64,000 nt of DNA from Vandiemenella viatica (GCA_031002005.1 CM061914.1:13688148-13752147); one strand, 5' to 3'; positions 41,931 through 54,789 are shown, counted from the stretch's first letter. Made by a program: numbers and translations. Notes: a model not told the origin generated them from the sequence alone.

Positions 41931-42583
41931 AACAGTAATGAAGAAATATACGACTGATATAATCTAGAGTCAGTAGAGGGAGAACAACACTCCGAAACCA
42001 GGCACAATCCAAAGACGGCCACGTCCTGAGACGATGTGTTACTATCACTGTCATCACTTACAATTTCGTCTGGTCGCTCTGTAAATAACATTTTTATCTA
42101 TCCACAGGATATTATCAATTTTGAAGGGACCAGAAATCAAAGAGACACAACATATAAAAAGAATGATAACGACAGCATATCTGAATCAGTATTTAGATAA
42201 AAACTCTAAATAATTTTTCTTTCTACTGCAAGCTGAACTTACATGTTTATATGGGGAACTACTAAAATTAGTATGAAAGTGAGATCCTACTAATACACAC
42301 TACTAAGCATAGGAGAAACAAAAGCATCTACTGACAAATGTAAAAATAAGCGGCGACAAACTAATCAGCTTGTAAGATATTTCCCTGTGTCTGTTAAGGA
42401 ACCTCCTGCAAGCTCCTCGGCTGTTGTTGTGGACGGGTTCTGATCCTCGTCACCTGGATTTCTTCGTGTATGTTGAGACTGCCTCAGCTTTTCCCCTCCC
42501 ACATGTTAATTTGGACCTTGCGCGGTGATAGGAAATGGGAGGTCTATTTCACACATTGCTCTTAAAAATATACTGTGAATATG
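41931..42583. other. no recognised feature
   Basis: Nothing seen apart from AT-rich sequence. Confidence 0.4.
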
Positions 42584-43086
42584 TAATTGGGAAAGCAAAT
42601 CGTATGCTTCGATTTCTAGGTCGTAATTTAAAACAATGCACTCCGGAAGTTAAATCGATTGCCTACAAGTCACTAGTGAGGCCTCACTTGGAATATTGTT
42701 GCTTTGTATGGGGTCCCCATCAAAAGGGATTAATGGAGGCATTAGAGATGGTCAAAAGAAGAGCCGCCCGATTCGTGACAGGTACATATAGTTGGAGGGA
42801 AAGCGTAAGTGCCATGTTGAAGGAGTTAGGTTCGGAAGACCTGGAGCACCGAAGGCGTTGCTCTCAACGGAAGCTAATTGAAAAATTCTCTACTGACGTA
42901 TTTCGGAAGGACAGCAATCAAATATTGCTACCAGCAACATATATATCTCGGAATGACCGCGAAAATAAGATAACAGAAATCAGGGCCAGAACCGATACAT
43001 TTCTCTATTCATTTTTTCCACGAGCAATTAGGGAGTGGAATAGAAAGGATTACCGGGCGAGTAAACACAAAATCGGACAGGAATAG
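42584..43086 (+). pseudogene. LINE copy 2, ORF2 C-terminal remnant
   Basis: IGKANRMLRFLGRN, CTPEVKSIAYKSLVRPHLEY, WGPHQKGLMEALEM, RRAARFVTGTY, LPATYISRNDREN and FFPRAIREWNRKD correspond residue by residue to copy 1. Near 43048 one T is lost relative to copy 1, so the copy misses the ancestral stop and reads on to 43086. It lacks the RT domain entirely and is a typical dead-on-arrival insertion. The Met at 42535 is flank, not element. Confidence 0.9.
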
Positions 43087-43285
43087 CTTCCGATAAAGCA
43101 CTCCGGCTATCCTGATCTGGGTTTTCCATGGTTTCCCTAGATCGCTCCAGGCGAATGCTGGGATGGTTCCTCACAATAGCCCATGGGCGCCTCCTGCCAT
43201 ATCCCGTATATCCCTTCCAAACCATTACCTTTCCTGATAGGTGCAATGCACCCTCCGCCAAACACTTTTAGTGAATCGCGGAGTA
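42584..43285 (+). mobile_element. LINE copy 2, 5'-truncated
   Basis: Homologous to 16608-17331: the C-terminal ORF end, then a 3' UTR with TTTTCCATGGTTTCCC and GAATGCTGGGATGGTTCC, ending CGCGGAGTAATAGTAATAG. Left truncation occurs just before the codons for IGKANRMLRFL. The tail is AGT/AAT-like. Confidence 0.92.
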
Positions 43286-44535
43286 ATAGTAATAGTAGAA
43301 ATGTCTTTTGCCTCTCTCTTCCCCTATATTACTACAGAATATCAGAGCCACAGATAATATTATTTGTTTTTTTTTATTTTTAAATGGTTTTGTCCACGAT
43401 ACAATCAACGAAGACTGTTTACTTTCTATAGTCTGCAAGATTCTCATCCGTTGTTTATTACATATTGTATCTGATAGTCTGTAGTTAAGACGTTAAATTC
43501 CACCAAACAAGGTAATACTGGGAAATCCTAACCTGATTAGAAGTTTCATGACACACGAAGTAAACAGAGTAGCGAAAATGGAAAATATTAATCACGAGGA
43601 AGAACCTAGAAAACACGTGCGCAGGGAACCACATGCTAATTGGTGCAGGCCCGTGGACACTGTGAGTGCCAGCCGCTTTGAAGTGCGTGCTTCTGTTTGT
43701 GTGGTCTGTCGTGGAGCGAGCACACCGCGGCAATTAACATTCTCGGCGAAACCGCCGCGCCATATGGCGTGCGTCGGGACGCCTCGTGTCCAACGCCTCA
43801 GCATAGACGCAATCCAACTGCGATGAAGCGTATTCCTACTCCCGCCTTCCAAATACCCCGAAATAATACTCTCCTGTCAGCACAGCGCCACTTACGATTG
43901 GTGTTATACAGGATACTTTAGTTGAAGAAATGACTTTTCATTATTTGTCTCTACACATAAGCCTTCTGTAAATGAACACGTCATTTTTCACAGCACTCCT
44001 TGTCAAAGTAGTTTCGTTCCACTACTTACTTCACGAGCCTTGTCGAGGCAATCTAGCCACAAAAAAATATAGTTAAAAAAACTAAAATACACGCTTTTGT
44101 AGCAATGTGAACTAAAAGGTTAAAAATAATCTTTAAGTATAAAAATTTTGTTCAACAGTGCTAGGAAATCTACAATTCAATATAACTTTTTCAATAAGCT
44201 TAAAATAAGAATAAAGTTACTAATTAAGAGGTTAACGTTAACGTAAAAAAAAAAAAAATATATCTAGGGCTGCTAGCTGTTCGTGAAGGTTGAGTCATTA
44301 TGTACAAGCGAAGAGCAACCCACACTTTATTACTTTAAAGTTAACATTTTAATAAGTGAATTTTTTTCTTATTTTAAACCTATTCAAAAAGTTGCAATGA
44401 GTTGTAGGGCATACTAGCGCTGCTGAGCAAAATTTTTAAAGTTTATTTTCACTCTTTTAGTTCACATTGCTGCAAAACCGTATATTTTAGCTTTTTGAAC
44501 TATAATTTTATTTTTAACTTTTTAGTTCACAATGC
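43286..44535. other. no recognised feature
   Basis: Includes a GC-richer stretch with overlapping short ORFs (43548-43921) and A-rich runs (44249-44262). No domain or repeat is recognised. Confidence 0.4.
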
Positions 44536-45257
44536 GAATTTCAGGACATAGATAAAAAATTATTGTATTGTCACTGATCTTAATACGTGTGCAAAATTTC
44601 AAACAATTAGGACGACAGGATGTGGTGAACATTGAAATGAAATATTTAATTGCGTTCAACTGCTTTTCTATTGTTAATGTAATGAGGATACCAGGACATA
44701 GACATGTATGTATTGTATTGTTACTCGTTCTCAATACATGGACAAAATTTTGAACAATTTCGACGTCTGGAATCGGGTTGAAATTCAATTACAAGGTTTC
44801 ATTGCAGCCAGCAAAGTAATGATAACAGCAGGACACAGCTATGTAATTACTATATTGCCACCAGTTCCTAATATGTGTGCATAATTTCAAGCAATTCAGG
44901 CATCTGAAAGTGGATGAAACCGTTACTTTCCTATTGTTACTTGTGAAGTAATGAGAACAGCAGGACACAGCTATGTAATTATTGCATTTTCACCAGTTCT
45001 TTATACGTGTGAAAATTTTCAAACAATTCGAACGTCAGGAAATAAGTGAACATTGAAACGAGATATTCCATTGCATTACAATGGTTTTCTATTGTTACTG
45101 TGAAAGTAATGAGTATAGCAGAACATAGCTATGAAATTATTGTATCGCCACGGGGACCTAATATGTGTACAAAATTTCAAACAACTCGGACATCTGGGTG
45201 AAAATTGAATTGCAATATTCCGTTACATGAGTACATACATACATACATACAGGTCTA
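44536..45257. repeat. tandem array, about 123-157-bp units, with CATA tail
   Basis: AGCAGGACACAGCTATGTAA-type landmarks occur near 44543, 44693, 44838, 44961 and 45118. Each is followed by CACCAGTTC, TATGTGTGCAAAATTTCAAA and CAATTCGGACATCTG-type words. The array ends in ACATACATACATACATACAG (45231-45251) and then GTCTAGTT. CTAG before T may be a Helitron-type 3' end. Confidence 0.82.
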
Positions 45258-45724
45258 GTTAATATAAAGTGTGTAAAAATGGTCCTTGTATCTGTTGTAT
45301 AATACGATGACACTTGTCGGATGGTATCTGTAGTGCAATAAAGGACTCTCCACGTAGAAAGTAACTGGTTTGGCGTAACATTACTAGTCTGGTAATGGGC
45401 CGTCCCTTAATTACGTGAGGTGTTTATACTGCAGCTAATACGGTGATCGATAGCCATACGGGACAATCCGTGATAAACAGTTGCTGCTTAGGGTGGAGGA
45501 CATTTGTCGAAATCTGACTGTTGGGGGCAATACCGCGTTAGGGAGGCGCGTGACTTAAAGAAAGCTATTTAATTCATTTAAATCTACTTGTTGTTTTTGT
45601 TTGTTTAAGGAAGTAAGCAGCACAAAGTCATTCAAGGAGGTAATTCGTGCTCCATTCTAGAACTGAGTGAAAAACGTTTTTTCGAAGTAGATTAGAAACA
45701 CGGGTGTAAAGGTTTGGGAGAGAC
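45258..45724. other. no recognised feature
   Basis: One stretch near 45404 (GGGCCGTCCCTTAATTACGT) resembles MITE termini, but no partner was found. Confidence 0.35.
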
Positions 45725-48700
45725 TATATATACTAGCCTTTTCCAACCAAATGTCAACCTCTCCTTCACGTGGTGCACCCTGTTTCCACGGACGAGGCTC
45801 TGGTGACTGAAAGATTCCCGGTATAAGGAGTCACCCACTGCTTGCCAACGGCCTACGAAAGGAGGGCGGAAGAGCGGGCAGTACTCCACGGCACCCTCTT
45901 GCCCTTGGGATTGGAAACGGCCCCTAAAGGCGGATGAATCAGCAATGATCGACGACATGAGGATACAGAAGGTAATGGGAAACCACAGCATTAAAGACCC
46001 AAAGGGTATCCCGAGGACATGTAATCCTCTCAAATTACATATATCATGATGGCTTCATCAGGGGTAAAATATACCGGAGGTAAAATAGTCCCCCAATCGG
46101 ATCTCCGGGTGGGGACTGCTCACGGAGGAGTCATCAGAATGGATAGAAACATTCTACGAGTCGGAGCGTCGAATGTTAGAAGTCTCAATAGGGCAGGTAG
46201 GATAGAAATCTAAACGGGGAGGTAGAACAACTTAAGTTAGATGTTGTTGGGATTAGTGAGATTAAATGGAAGGACGCACAGGATTTCTGGTCTGGGGGTC
46301 ACAGGATAATTAGCACACAAGCTGTCAATGGAGTCACTGGTGTAGGATTTGTAATGAACAAGAAAGTAGGGAAACGGGTGAGTTATTATGAACAGTTTAG
46401 TGACAGGATTATTTTGCTGAGGTTAGAAACTAAGCCCGTCCCAGCCACATTAGTACAAGTGTACATGCCAACGTCACAACAAGATGACGAAGAAATACAA
46501 AAAAAATTTGCGCTGAAATTGAAGAAGTAATCCAATAAGTGAAGGGAGAGGAAAATATAATAATCATGGGTGATTGGAATATGATAGTGGGAGAAGGAAA
46601 AGAGGAGAATACTGTAGGAAGTTTTGGTCTAGGAGAAAGAAATGAGCGAGGAAGCAGGTTGCTAGAATTTTGTGAAAGATATAAGCTAGTAGTGGCAAAC
46701 ACACTGTTTAAGAACCATGCAAGAAGAATATACACCTGGAAACGTCCTGGGGATACAGGCAGATATCAGCTAGAATATATCATGGTCAAACAGAGATTCA
46801 GCAATCAAGTTCTAGACTATAAAGCGTACCCAGGAGCAGACATAGACTCTGACCATAATTTGATAGTAATGGAATGCAGGCTGAAATTCAAGCGAATATG
46901 GAAGCAACATAAGCAGAACAGATTGGAAGTGAATAGACTGATACAATCTAGTAAGAGAGAAAAATTTGTAGAAATGATAGACTTAGGTCTAAGAAATAAC
47001 TCTGAAAGGAGCTCAACCGAGGACGAATGGAGTGAATTAAAGAATGAAATAATGAAATCTGGTTATCAAACACTAGCCTTTAGGGAACTAGCTGCCAGAA
47101 AAACTTGGATCACAGAAGAAATTTTGGAATTGATGGATCAGAGGAGACATGCTCAGGATAACGCAGGAAGAGAGCAACACAGGCTATTTAGAAATCAAAT
47201 AAATAGCAAATGCAAAAAAGCAAAAGAAAATTGGCTAGAAGAAAAGTGTGAAGAAGTAGAAAAGGAAATGATCATAGGTAAAGTTGATGTTGCATATAGG
47301 AAGATCAAACAGAATTTTGGAGAAATGAAGAAAAGAGGTGTGAACATTAAAGTCGCCGATGGGAAACCTTTTTAAGCTCAGATGATAGAGCTAACTGACA
47401 GAAGGGATACATCGAGAAACTGTATGATGGGGACAACTTGAACAATAGCGTAATGGAAAAGGAAGGTGATGTGGACATTTATGACTTAGGAGATCCTGTT
47501 TTGAGGTCAGAGTTTGATAGAGCTGTGAATTACTTGAAAGCACATAAGGCAGTTGGATTTGATGCGATCCCTGCAGAACTTCTTAAATGCTATTGAGAAG
47601 AAGGAATCAAAAAGTTATGAAACAGGAGTAATTCCAACTGATTTTAATAAAAATATCCACTTTACACTTCCGAAGAAAACACAAGCCGACAAATGTGAGA
47701 ATTATCGCACCATTAGTCTAACATCACATGCTTCAAAATTACTGACCAGAATAATATACAGAAGAATGGAAAGGGTAGTAGAAGAGATAGTAGGTGAAGA
47801 TCAGTTTGGGTTTAGGAAAAATCGCGGTACAAAGGAAGCAGTTCTGGCTTTAAGATTAATACTTGAAGGGCGGATCAAGAAAAATAAAGATACTTTTATG
47901 GCATTTGTTGTTTTAGAAAAAGCTTTTGATAATGCTAGGTGGGACAAGATGTTCAAAATTTTATAGAAGTCACGCCTAAAGTATCGAGATAGAAGAATAT
48001 TTTATAAACTGTATAAGAATCAAGTGGCTGTAATAAAAGTAGAGAATCATGAGAGACAAGCACCAGTTGAAAATGGTGTGAGACAAGGTCGTAGTCTATC
48101 CCCGTTAATATTCAACTTGTATGTATAAGAAGCAATGAAGAAAGTCAAAGAAAAATTTCCATGTGGCATAAGTTTTCAGGGAGAAAAAATCAGTATGCTA
48201 CGATTTGCTGATGATATTGTCTTGATAGCAGAAAGGGCTGAGGATATTGAGAAATTACTGAATGGCAAGAACAAAATACTGAAGGAAGAATTTGGACTGG
48301 ATATAAATCAAAGCAAGACTAAAGTGATGAAATGTAGCAGAAATGATACAAATACTAGCAGATTAAATATAAAAATAGGATCGAATGTAATTGGGGAAGT
48401 AAGTGAATTCTGTTATTTGGGAAGTAAAATTACAACCGATGGCCGAAGCAGGAATGATGTTAAAAGCAGAATAGTATTAGCAAAAAGAGCCTTCATGAAA
48501 AAGATAAATCTTTTAGTTTCAAATATTGATCTGGAAATTAGAATGAAGTTTTTAAAACTTTATGTGTGGAGCACAGCACCTTACGTTAGCGAAACATGGA
48601 CTTTAGGAATACCGGAAAAAAGGAAATTGAAGCATTTGAAATGTGGTGCTACTAGAAGATTGCTGAAAATTAAGTGGACAGACAAAATAAGAAATGAGCG

Positions 48701-48985
48701 AGTTTTGCAAATGATGGGTGAGGAAATATGTTTGTGGAAGAATCTTGCAGAAAGAAGAGACAGGCTGGTAGGTTGTATTTTGAGACTATGCTGGTAATTT
48801 GCTGGTGGAGGGAACGGTCGAAGGTAAGAACGGTAGATGGAAGACAGAGATTAGAATATATGAAGCAGATATATAAGGACGTGGGCTTGTAAGGGATATG
48901 TAGAGATGAAGATGTTAGCACAGGATAGGAAGGGATTGGATCATAAGCCAGTTCAAAGACTGATGACAGAAAAAACAAGAAGTTT
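45725..48985 (+). mobile_element. endonuclease-RT LINE, near full length
   Basis: A 5' UTR (45725-46138, with GGAGTCACCCACTGCTTGCC and GAAACGGCCCCTAAAGGCGG) is followed by the ORF remnant and a 3' UTR ending CCAGTTCAAAGACTGATGAC and an A-rich tail. A second, 5'-truncated copy lies in opposite orientation at 55431-57800. This family is widespread in insects, where such ORFs are often labelled craniofacial-development-protein-2-like. Its clade cannot be fixed from reading alone. Confidence 0.9.
46139..48797 (+). pseudogene. LINE endonuclease and reverse transcriptase, broken
   Basis: The apurinic-type endonuclease (EEP) is visible as LRVGASNVRSLNRAGRIEI, DVVGISEIKWKDAQDFWS, TLVQVYMPTS, IIIMGDWNMIVGEG (46539 on), RRIYTWKRPGD and SDHNLIVMECRL. 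The RT follows as ENYRTISLTSHASKLLTRII, EDQFGFRKNRGTKEAVLALR, MAFVVLEKAFD (motif A), GVRQGRSLSPLIF (motif B) and RFADDIVL (motif C, FADD). The first catalytic Asp of motif A is Val here (FVVLEKAFD), whereas the copy at 56095-57003 has FVDLEKAFD. Frameshifts or stops near 46222, 46530, 47375, 47590, 47966 and 48127 complete the inactivation. Confidence 0.9.
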
Positions 48986-51183
48986 ACTGAATCGTTATTC
49001 GTTTTTGAAATTGTACTTTCCAGTTCAAAAAAATTTTCGTCATTTTTGTTTTAGTTTAAGCAGAAACATAGGGAATCCCGCAATAAAAAATTACATATTT
49101 GTTCGTCATGTTTCTATTGCACTACGTTGATAGTAATGACTTAATTCAAACTTCAGTAAAGTTTCGTAAAAACGAGTACCATCCTTGCTACTGTAGCTGA
49201 CAAAGCAAGAACTGAACTGTCTAGTCACAAAAAAGAAGAAGAAAAAAAAGTGAACGCTTTGGAAGCCTGTGAAGCGTCTGGGTGTTGGAGTTGGAGTGAG
49301 GCCTAGCGACACACTGCAGACCGCGGGACACTCACTCAGTATGCCGGCTCTGTCGCTCTCTCCGTTGAGAACATCCGCCTAGTGTAATCGAAGGTGGTGT
49401 AACATTCTGCGTGGATAAATATAGAGTAGTACTTTTTGATCTCTTTTTATTATAATCTTTATGAAAGGAACAAAAATTGCAGTAAGGAGATGTGCAGTAG
49501 ATTTGTTGGCGCTGTTTGCGAGTATTTCCGGGTGCTGGTGCTATGGTTCATTGCTGGTCGTATAAACTGTCAGCCACGGAAATAGCGGGTGGCGCTTCTG
49601 CGAGCGTCTCGTAACTACTTGTCGCTATATATACCCGCGTCAGTCGCGCTGCGCACTACAGGGCGCCCCCTCTCCACCTGAGCGACGCCACACGACGTTC
49701 GTGCTTACCACGGGACTTGAACCTGTGACCAGAGGGAGAGAGGTGAGCGTATGTGTGTTCTAAGTAATATCAACATCGGATAAAAATTCTGGGTTTGTAT
49801 GAACACCGTTGGTAGGAAATTAAGGCGATGTGGGAAAGGAGGAAAGCTTTTAGGTTTTTGTAAATCGAACATTAACAGTGTTTTTCTATTTATTTTTAAG
49901 TATACATATACAAAGTTCTCTCAAAATCTGATAAAAACTATTTGTTTGTATGAAGAACATTGTCAAAAAAATCGCTTTAATATATTAGATATAAGTATAA
50001 TCTATGCTTTGTTTGCTTATAGCTACAGATATACTGTTAACATTAGCATGTTGGTGACGTGTCGAACGCGCATAACAGACGCGCATCACGCCACAGCATG
50101 TCGGTGACGGTAGGTCGCGAGCTCATAGAGTTACCCTCGTCCAAACGCGACTACAGAAGTATTCACTTCAAAACAAGAGAAGGCATACGACAGTGTTGGC
50201 GGTTCTGAAGAGATTGTCAGAGTAGTCTTCATGAATGGGAGGAACCGGATTCCACTCTCCCCTTCCTTCCTCCTCTATTTATCCATTACACACACACACA
50301 CTTACGAACGACAATAGCAGAGCATCCCAGTTCATCTTCCAGGAAGATGACGGGCGGTGGGATGGCACAGACACCAGCTCTGTGGAGCGGGAAGATTGGT
50401 GGTGGCGTTTCTGCTAATTTATTCGCCCGCGAAACCGGATATTCCAGTTATTTGGCACAGTGGTGCGAGCCAAGTGCCTTGAAAGTCGCCACCGCTATCA
50501 ATCACCCGACACGAACATCGGATTGTGCGGCGACGGAACAGAATTAGCAACGCCACCAGTAAACCATTAAATTCCTGCGAGGATTAGAACACTGTGGCTT
50601 TTCCGTTTCCATTTTGAGGAAGTAAATTTTTTTCCCATGTTCCTGTGGAAGTTCTTAAAAGTCTTTAATGTTAAGATTGGAATATTAGGAGGGATCCACC
50701 CATAACTCATTCTTCAAATATGTTGACACAAATATGTATTTTAGAATTTCTCGCCCACTATGAATGTCTTCAATTCTTATTTATTTATTTATTATTATTA
50801 TTTTTTATCTATGCCACGGATCTTGTTATCTCGTTGGGACAGCAAGTGGGAAGCACAGGTCAGGCGTATGCACTGTCTCATTTCAAAACCCTGCATTTGA
50901 GGAAAGATATTGCTTCAGGTTGCTAAATCTGCCTTATCCCTATCAAACCTGACGTGGAAAGACATCTGATACTAGATGCCTGCGTTCAGAGCATCTACAT
51001 TACTATTTAAAATTCTCCTCACTCTGGTGCACAAGATGAATGCTTGAAGTTAATGCTCTTAAAAAATTATTTATGCTAATATTAAGTTTCAGTAGTTTGA
51101 GGGCGTACAAAGGCTGGCATTGTTTGGGGGAGTCACGCAGTACCTGATATGATAAAGAAGTTAGGACCAGCCGAGAAGACGTA
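48986..51183. other. mostly unassigned, possible promoter near 49625
   Basis: No recognisable coding sequence. TATATATA at 49625-49632 is followed by GC-rich sequence (CGCGTCAGTCGCGCTGCGCA). On the minus strand a B-box-like GGTTCAAGTCCC lies at about 49708-49719 without an A box. A short CACACACACACA run occurs near 50288. Confidence 0.35.
49625..49632 (+). promoter_or_regulatory. TATA-like box in a GC-rich context
   Basis: TATATATA followed about 25-30 bp later by GCGCACTACAGG. No downstream ORF is recognised, so the call is weak. Confidence 0.2.
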
Positions 51184-52336
51184 CGAGGTGTGTACAAAAA
51201 GAAACCGAACTTCTGCTGTAATTGCTTTATTGCTCATCATACTAACTTTTACACACTGTCCCCTTCAAAGTACTGTCCTTCACTATCAATACACCGTTGC
51301 CATCGTTTTTTCAAGTTTTGGAACGCCTCCTGGAATGCAATTTCTCCGATGGCGCGCAGTTCTCTCGTCGCATTGTCTTGAATTTCTTCTATGGTCTGGA
51401 AACGACGTCCTTTCAAAGTGTTTTTCAGTTTTGGGAAGAGAAAAAAGTCTGTCGGAGCCAAGTCTGGATAATAGGGTGGCTGAGCACAACGGGAGTGCGA
51501 TGTTTTACCAGATAATTCGTTACAAACAACGATGCGTGAGCGGGTACGTTGTCATGGTGCAACATCCACGACTGATTCTCCCACAGTTCAGGCCTTTTCC
51601 TACGCACAGCATTTCTCAATCGTGTCAGAATTTTCTGGTAGACTTCCTTGTTTATCGCTTGACCACGTGGTACAAATTCATGGTGCACAACTCCTTTGCA
51701 ATCAAAAAACACGACCTTCATCACCTTGATGAGTCATCCGCGCTAGCTCGATTCTCCTTCTGCTCGTCCGTCAACAAGCGCGGCACCAGTTTTGCACTGA
51801 CACGATGCATTCCAATTTTTTTTTCTGAGGATGTGATTGAAAGAGCCTACACTTATGCCAACTTCTTCAGCAACCTCACGGACAGTCAAACGGCGATTTT
51901 CACGAATCACAGTGCGAACCCTCTGTTGATGTGGAGGGTCTACCAGATTTTGGATCGTCGGTAACCGAACTCCTGCCCTCCTTAAAGCGCTTAAACCATT
52001 CATAGCACTGTGTTAGGCTCATGCAGTCATCCCCGTATGCTTGTTTAAGCATTTGAAGTGTCTCGGTAAAAGTTTTCCCAAGTTTAACACAAAATTTCAC
52101 ATAGACGCGTTGCTCCACCAATTACTTCATTCTCGCTTTCTCACAAATCCGACGAGCACTCTGCGCAAGACCTCACTCAACCGGCTGTCAATCGTAAACT
52201 AATACAGCGACCGTAGTGCGACAAGTGGCAATCTCTTGCCGAGAGATGTCACTAGTGTGCACGGAAGTCAGAGAATTTTATCTGCAGCCGCTGGCGCGCT
52301 ATTTAATTAGTTCGGTTTCTTTTTGTACACACCTAT
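51184..52336 (-). mobile_element. second mariner-like transposon
   Basis: Inverted ends: 51186-51211 (AGGTGTGTACAAAAAGAAAC then CGAACT) is the exact reverse complement of 52309-52334. TA dinucleotides at 51182-51183 and 52337-52338 are the likely target duplication. Length is about 1.15 kb, slightly shorter than usual because of an internal deletion. The transposase runs on the minus strand and differs from the copy at 332-1548. Confidence 0.92.
51249..52121 (-). pseudogene. mariner transposase, deleted and frameshifted
   Basis: It starts MVEQRVYVKFCVKLGKTFTE (first helix-turn-helix), then MSLTQCYEWFKRFKEGR, SGRPSTST, then after a frame change ENRRLTVREVAEEVGIS (second helix-turn-helix), LVDGRAE-type linker, then MKVVFFDCKGVVHHEFVPRG, LHHDNVPAHASL (second Asp), and after another frame change PPYYPDLAPTDFFLFPKLK (third Asp) to YFEGDSV. 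The block expected to hold the first catalytic Asp (TGDE.W...) is missing between the linker and VVFFD, a loss of roughly 60-80 residues. With two frameshifts (near 51950 and 51480) it is dead. The Met at 52121 is a credible true start. Confidence 0.92.
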
Positions 52337-52852
52337 TACGTTGGTGGTATTCCTTGGATGAATACTGTACGAAGGATTGGGAGTAGTATGTTGGACGGAA
52401 GAGACGACCATGACATTAAATTAGTATATGATTTTGGTCGTAAGGGTGTGGGTTAGTTTTCGTTTGTGGTTGCCTTAAATTATTTAATGAAACGTCTGAA
52501 TGTTTCCCTAAGAAACTTAAGCGCAGTGTCTTTGTGTATCAGATTAATCTAAAACCGTTGTATACGTATGCTCACTAACTAAGCAACACAATGTAGAAAT
52601 ATCTGTTTCACATGTGGTGGGCTCCATAAAACAAACAGATGAAACTGATTTCACATCTTAGTTATTTTTGCTTCTAATTTTGTTGATTTTAATAGCTACC
52701 TTATTTTTCAAAGTATCTGATTTGCTGAACCATGAACTTTCACAATTAGGAGTCTGTTATTTGGTAAGCGCTTAAGTGTAAGCTGTAATTCGTTTGTACA
52801 CGTAGCAATAGGCTGACGTTGTAAATCATGAGGAGCCTACGTCAAGGATATT
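52337..52852. other. no recognised feature
   Basis: AT-rich interval; nothing seen. Confidence 0.4.
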
Positions 52853-53030
52853 AGCACCCTGAGAGGATCGGGAAGGAATTCGGACATGATGTTTTGTAGA
52901 AACCATACCGACATTCGCGTGGAGTGATTTCAGAAAACCGAAATTGGATCGAATATCGAATTCGTGTCATCGGGAATACCAAATGCGACGCCTGAGCGGT
53001 AACCTCCATTCCACCAGGTATATTCCCGTA
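52853..53030 (-). mobile_element. core-family SINE, strongly diverged
   Basis: On the minus strand: GGTTACCGCTCAGGCGTCGC, then CGGTTTTCTGAAATCACTCC, GAATGTCGGTATGGTTTC and CCGAATTCCTTCCC. The B box is lost. The order matches the other core SINEs. Confidence 0.7.
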
Positions 53031-53939
53031 TTGATTGGTTTCTCAAAGCTGAAAGAGCAAACATGAAAAAGGTTTTTTTTTGTAGACGTAACTAAGTTCT
53101 TTGGTATCAGTTTTTCCAGTCTAAAGAACAGAATCGGTGAACATTCCAAGAACAGACCAAATACTATTAACAGGCAAACAACTTTTTTCTTTTGTTTATT
53201 TGCTCCGTCTCCGCTTATAGAAATAACTCACTGCATGCGAGATACCAATGACTGGTAAGAACTTCGAAGCCATAAGAATTTCCAGAATACTAGAAATATA
53301 ATGAGATCGTAAAGCGGGACAAGGCAGCCATTTCATCTTCTGGCGGTCTTTCGGACGGGACTGTCTTAGTTTAGACACAAACAGAGAGGCTCTGTCCTCA
53401 TGGGAGGAGCCACGTCCACGGTGAATCATTAGCGCTGCCATGAAAAATATAGAATTGTCTGGCGAGGAATTGCGGTTCAAACTTTTTTGGGACTTTTAAC
53501 GGCTAACGAGGGCAATAATAGCTTTCTGAGCGGCTTGTGCTGAATTATTTAAGCATTACTCAAAGCAGCAAGTATGTAATACTGAAAAAAAAAAATCTGT
53601 ATTTAATAACGACTATTAAGACACAATCGTCCAGAAAAATAAATTGTTTCTTACAAGCGGAAGTTGCTTTGGTTACACTGCGTAAGTTTAACGCTCTTAT
53701 ACTCATCACTACGACAATACTGTGCTGCATAGGCCTGCTTCATGCATTAAGTTTTATTTTATTTTATTTGGCTTTTCGACAAGACTCACACAGCCAACAT
53801 GAATTAAAAAAGTAAGATGCGAGCAGTCGTTAGCAAGATTTGATGTGCTATAAAATACAATACATTCATTTTCCATTGATCCCAATATAAGAGACTGGCT
53901 CTGTGGGATGTGGAAAGTTGTCAATTTACAGATAAACAA
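53031..53939. other. no recognised feature
   Basis: Short ORFs only (53196-53480 and 53537-53815), without recognisable domains. Confidence 0.4.
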
Positions 53940-54480
53940 TTCCATAACAAAATAATAAATACCGCAGAAGATGTACAGTCATAGCAAACATGGTACATTT
54001 ATTAAAAAATCCATAACAAAATAATACATACACCACAAGATGTAGAGTCCTAGCATACATGGTACCGTAAACTAAATACATACACCAGGAGATGTACAGT
54101 CATAGCATACATGGTAAATTAATTATGTAAACTACATTTACACAAGCTACTGGCAGGTATTTTTTAGATACCTTAGAAATAAGTTCTTCGACAGAGTAGA
54201 AGGAGTTGTCGATTAAAAATTCTTTCAATTTTTTCCTGAATTTATTCTTATCATCTGCTAGACATTTAATATGTGTTGGGAGCTTATTGAAGATATGTAT
54301 CCCTTAATATCGGACCCCATTTTGAACAATGACTTGTAATTCTTGTGAAAATCATTTTTATTTCTAGTGCTATAGTTGTGTATTTTACTACTTGTTTCAA
54401 ACAAAGTATAATTTGTGACTACAAAGGACATTAATGTGTATACATATTCAGCCGCTAATGTTAAAATTACTAACATTAAT
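53940..54480 (-). mobile_element. LINE 3' fragment with tandem-repeated UTR
   Basis: On the minus strand: YTLMSFVVTNYTLFETSSKI, YSTRNKNDFHKNYKSL, then after a frame slip IFNKLPTHIKCLADDKNKFR, KLKEFLIDNSFYSVEEL. This is the C-terminal pattern of jockey/CR1-like LINE ORFs (YxTR, KxFNxLP..IK, F...LK..L....FYS..E). The 3' UTR (53945-54120) contains three tandem copies of a unit with GATGTACAGTCATAGCATAC and ATGGTA. It is 5'-truncated. Confidence 0.75.
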
Positions 54481-54789
54481 GACTAATTTACAGTAGTCTA
54501 TTTTTATCTGTTTTGAACAACAAAAAGAAAACTCATTAATAAAAAAAAATGAGATATACAGTCCACGATTTGCATGTAACATGACACTTATTGTTGACAT
54601 ACTTTGGAGGGCGTAACCCAGAGCGGCGGCTTCCACAACTAAGATCATCTCTACGACACAGCCTGAAACTACCTGCAACTAAAACTGAGTTTGTATGTGT
54701 GTCGTGCATCCCATGTGATGAAGGTACATGGAAAAAAGTCAGCTTATTAGATACATAGATAAAAAAAAAACTACGGGTTGATTTTGATT

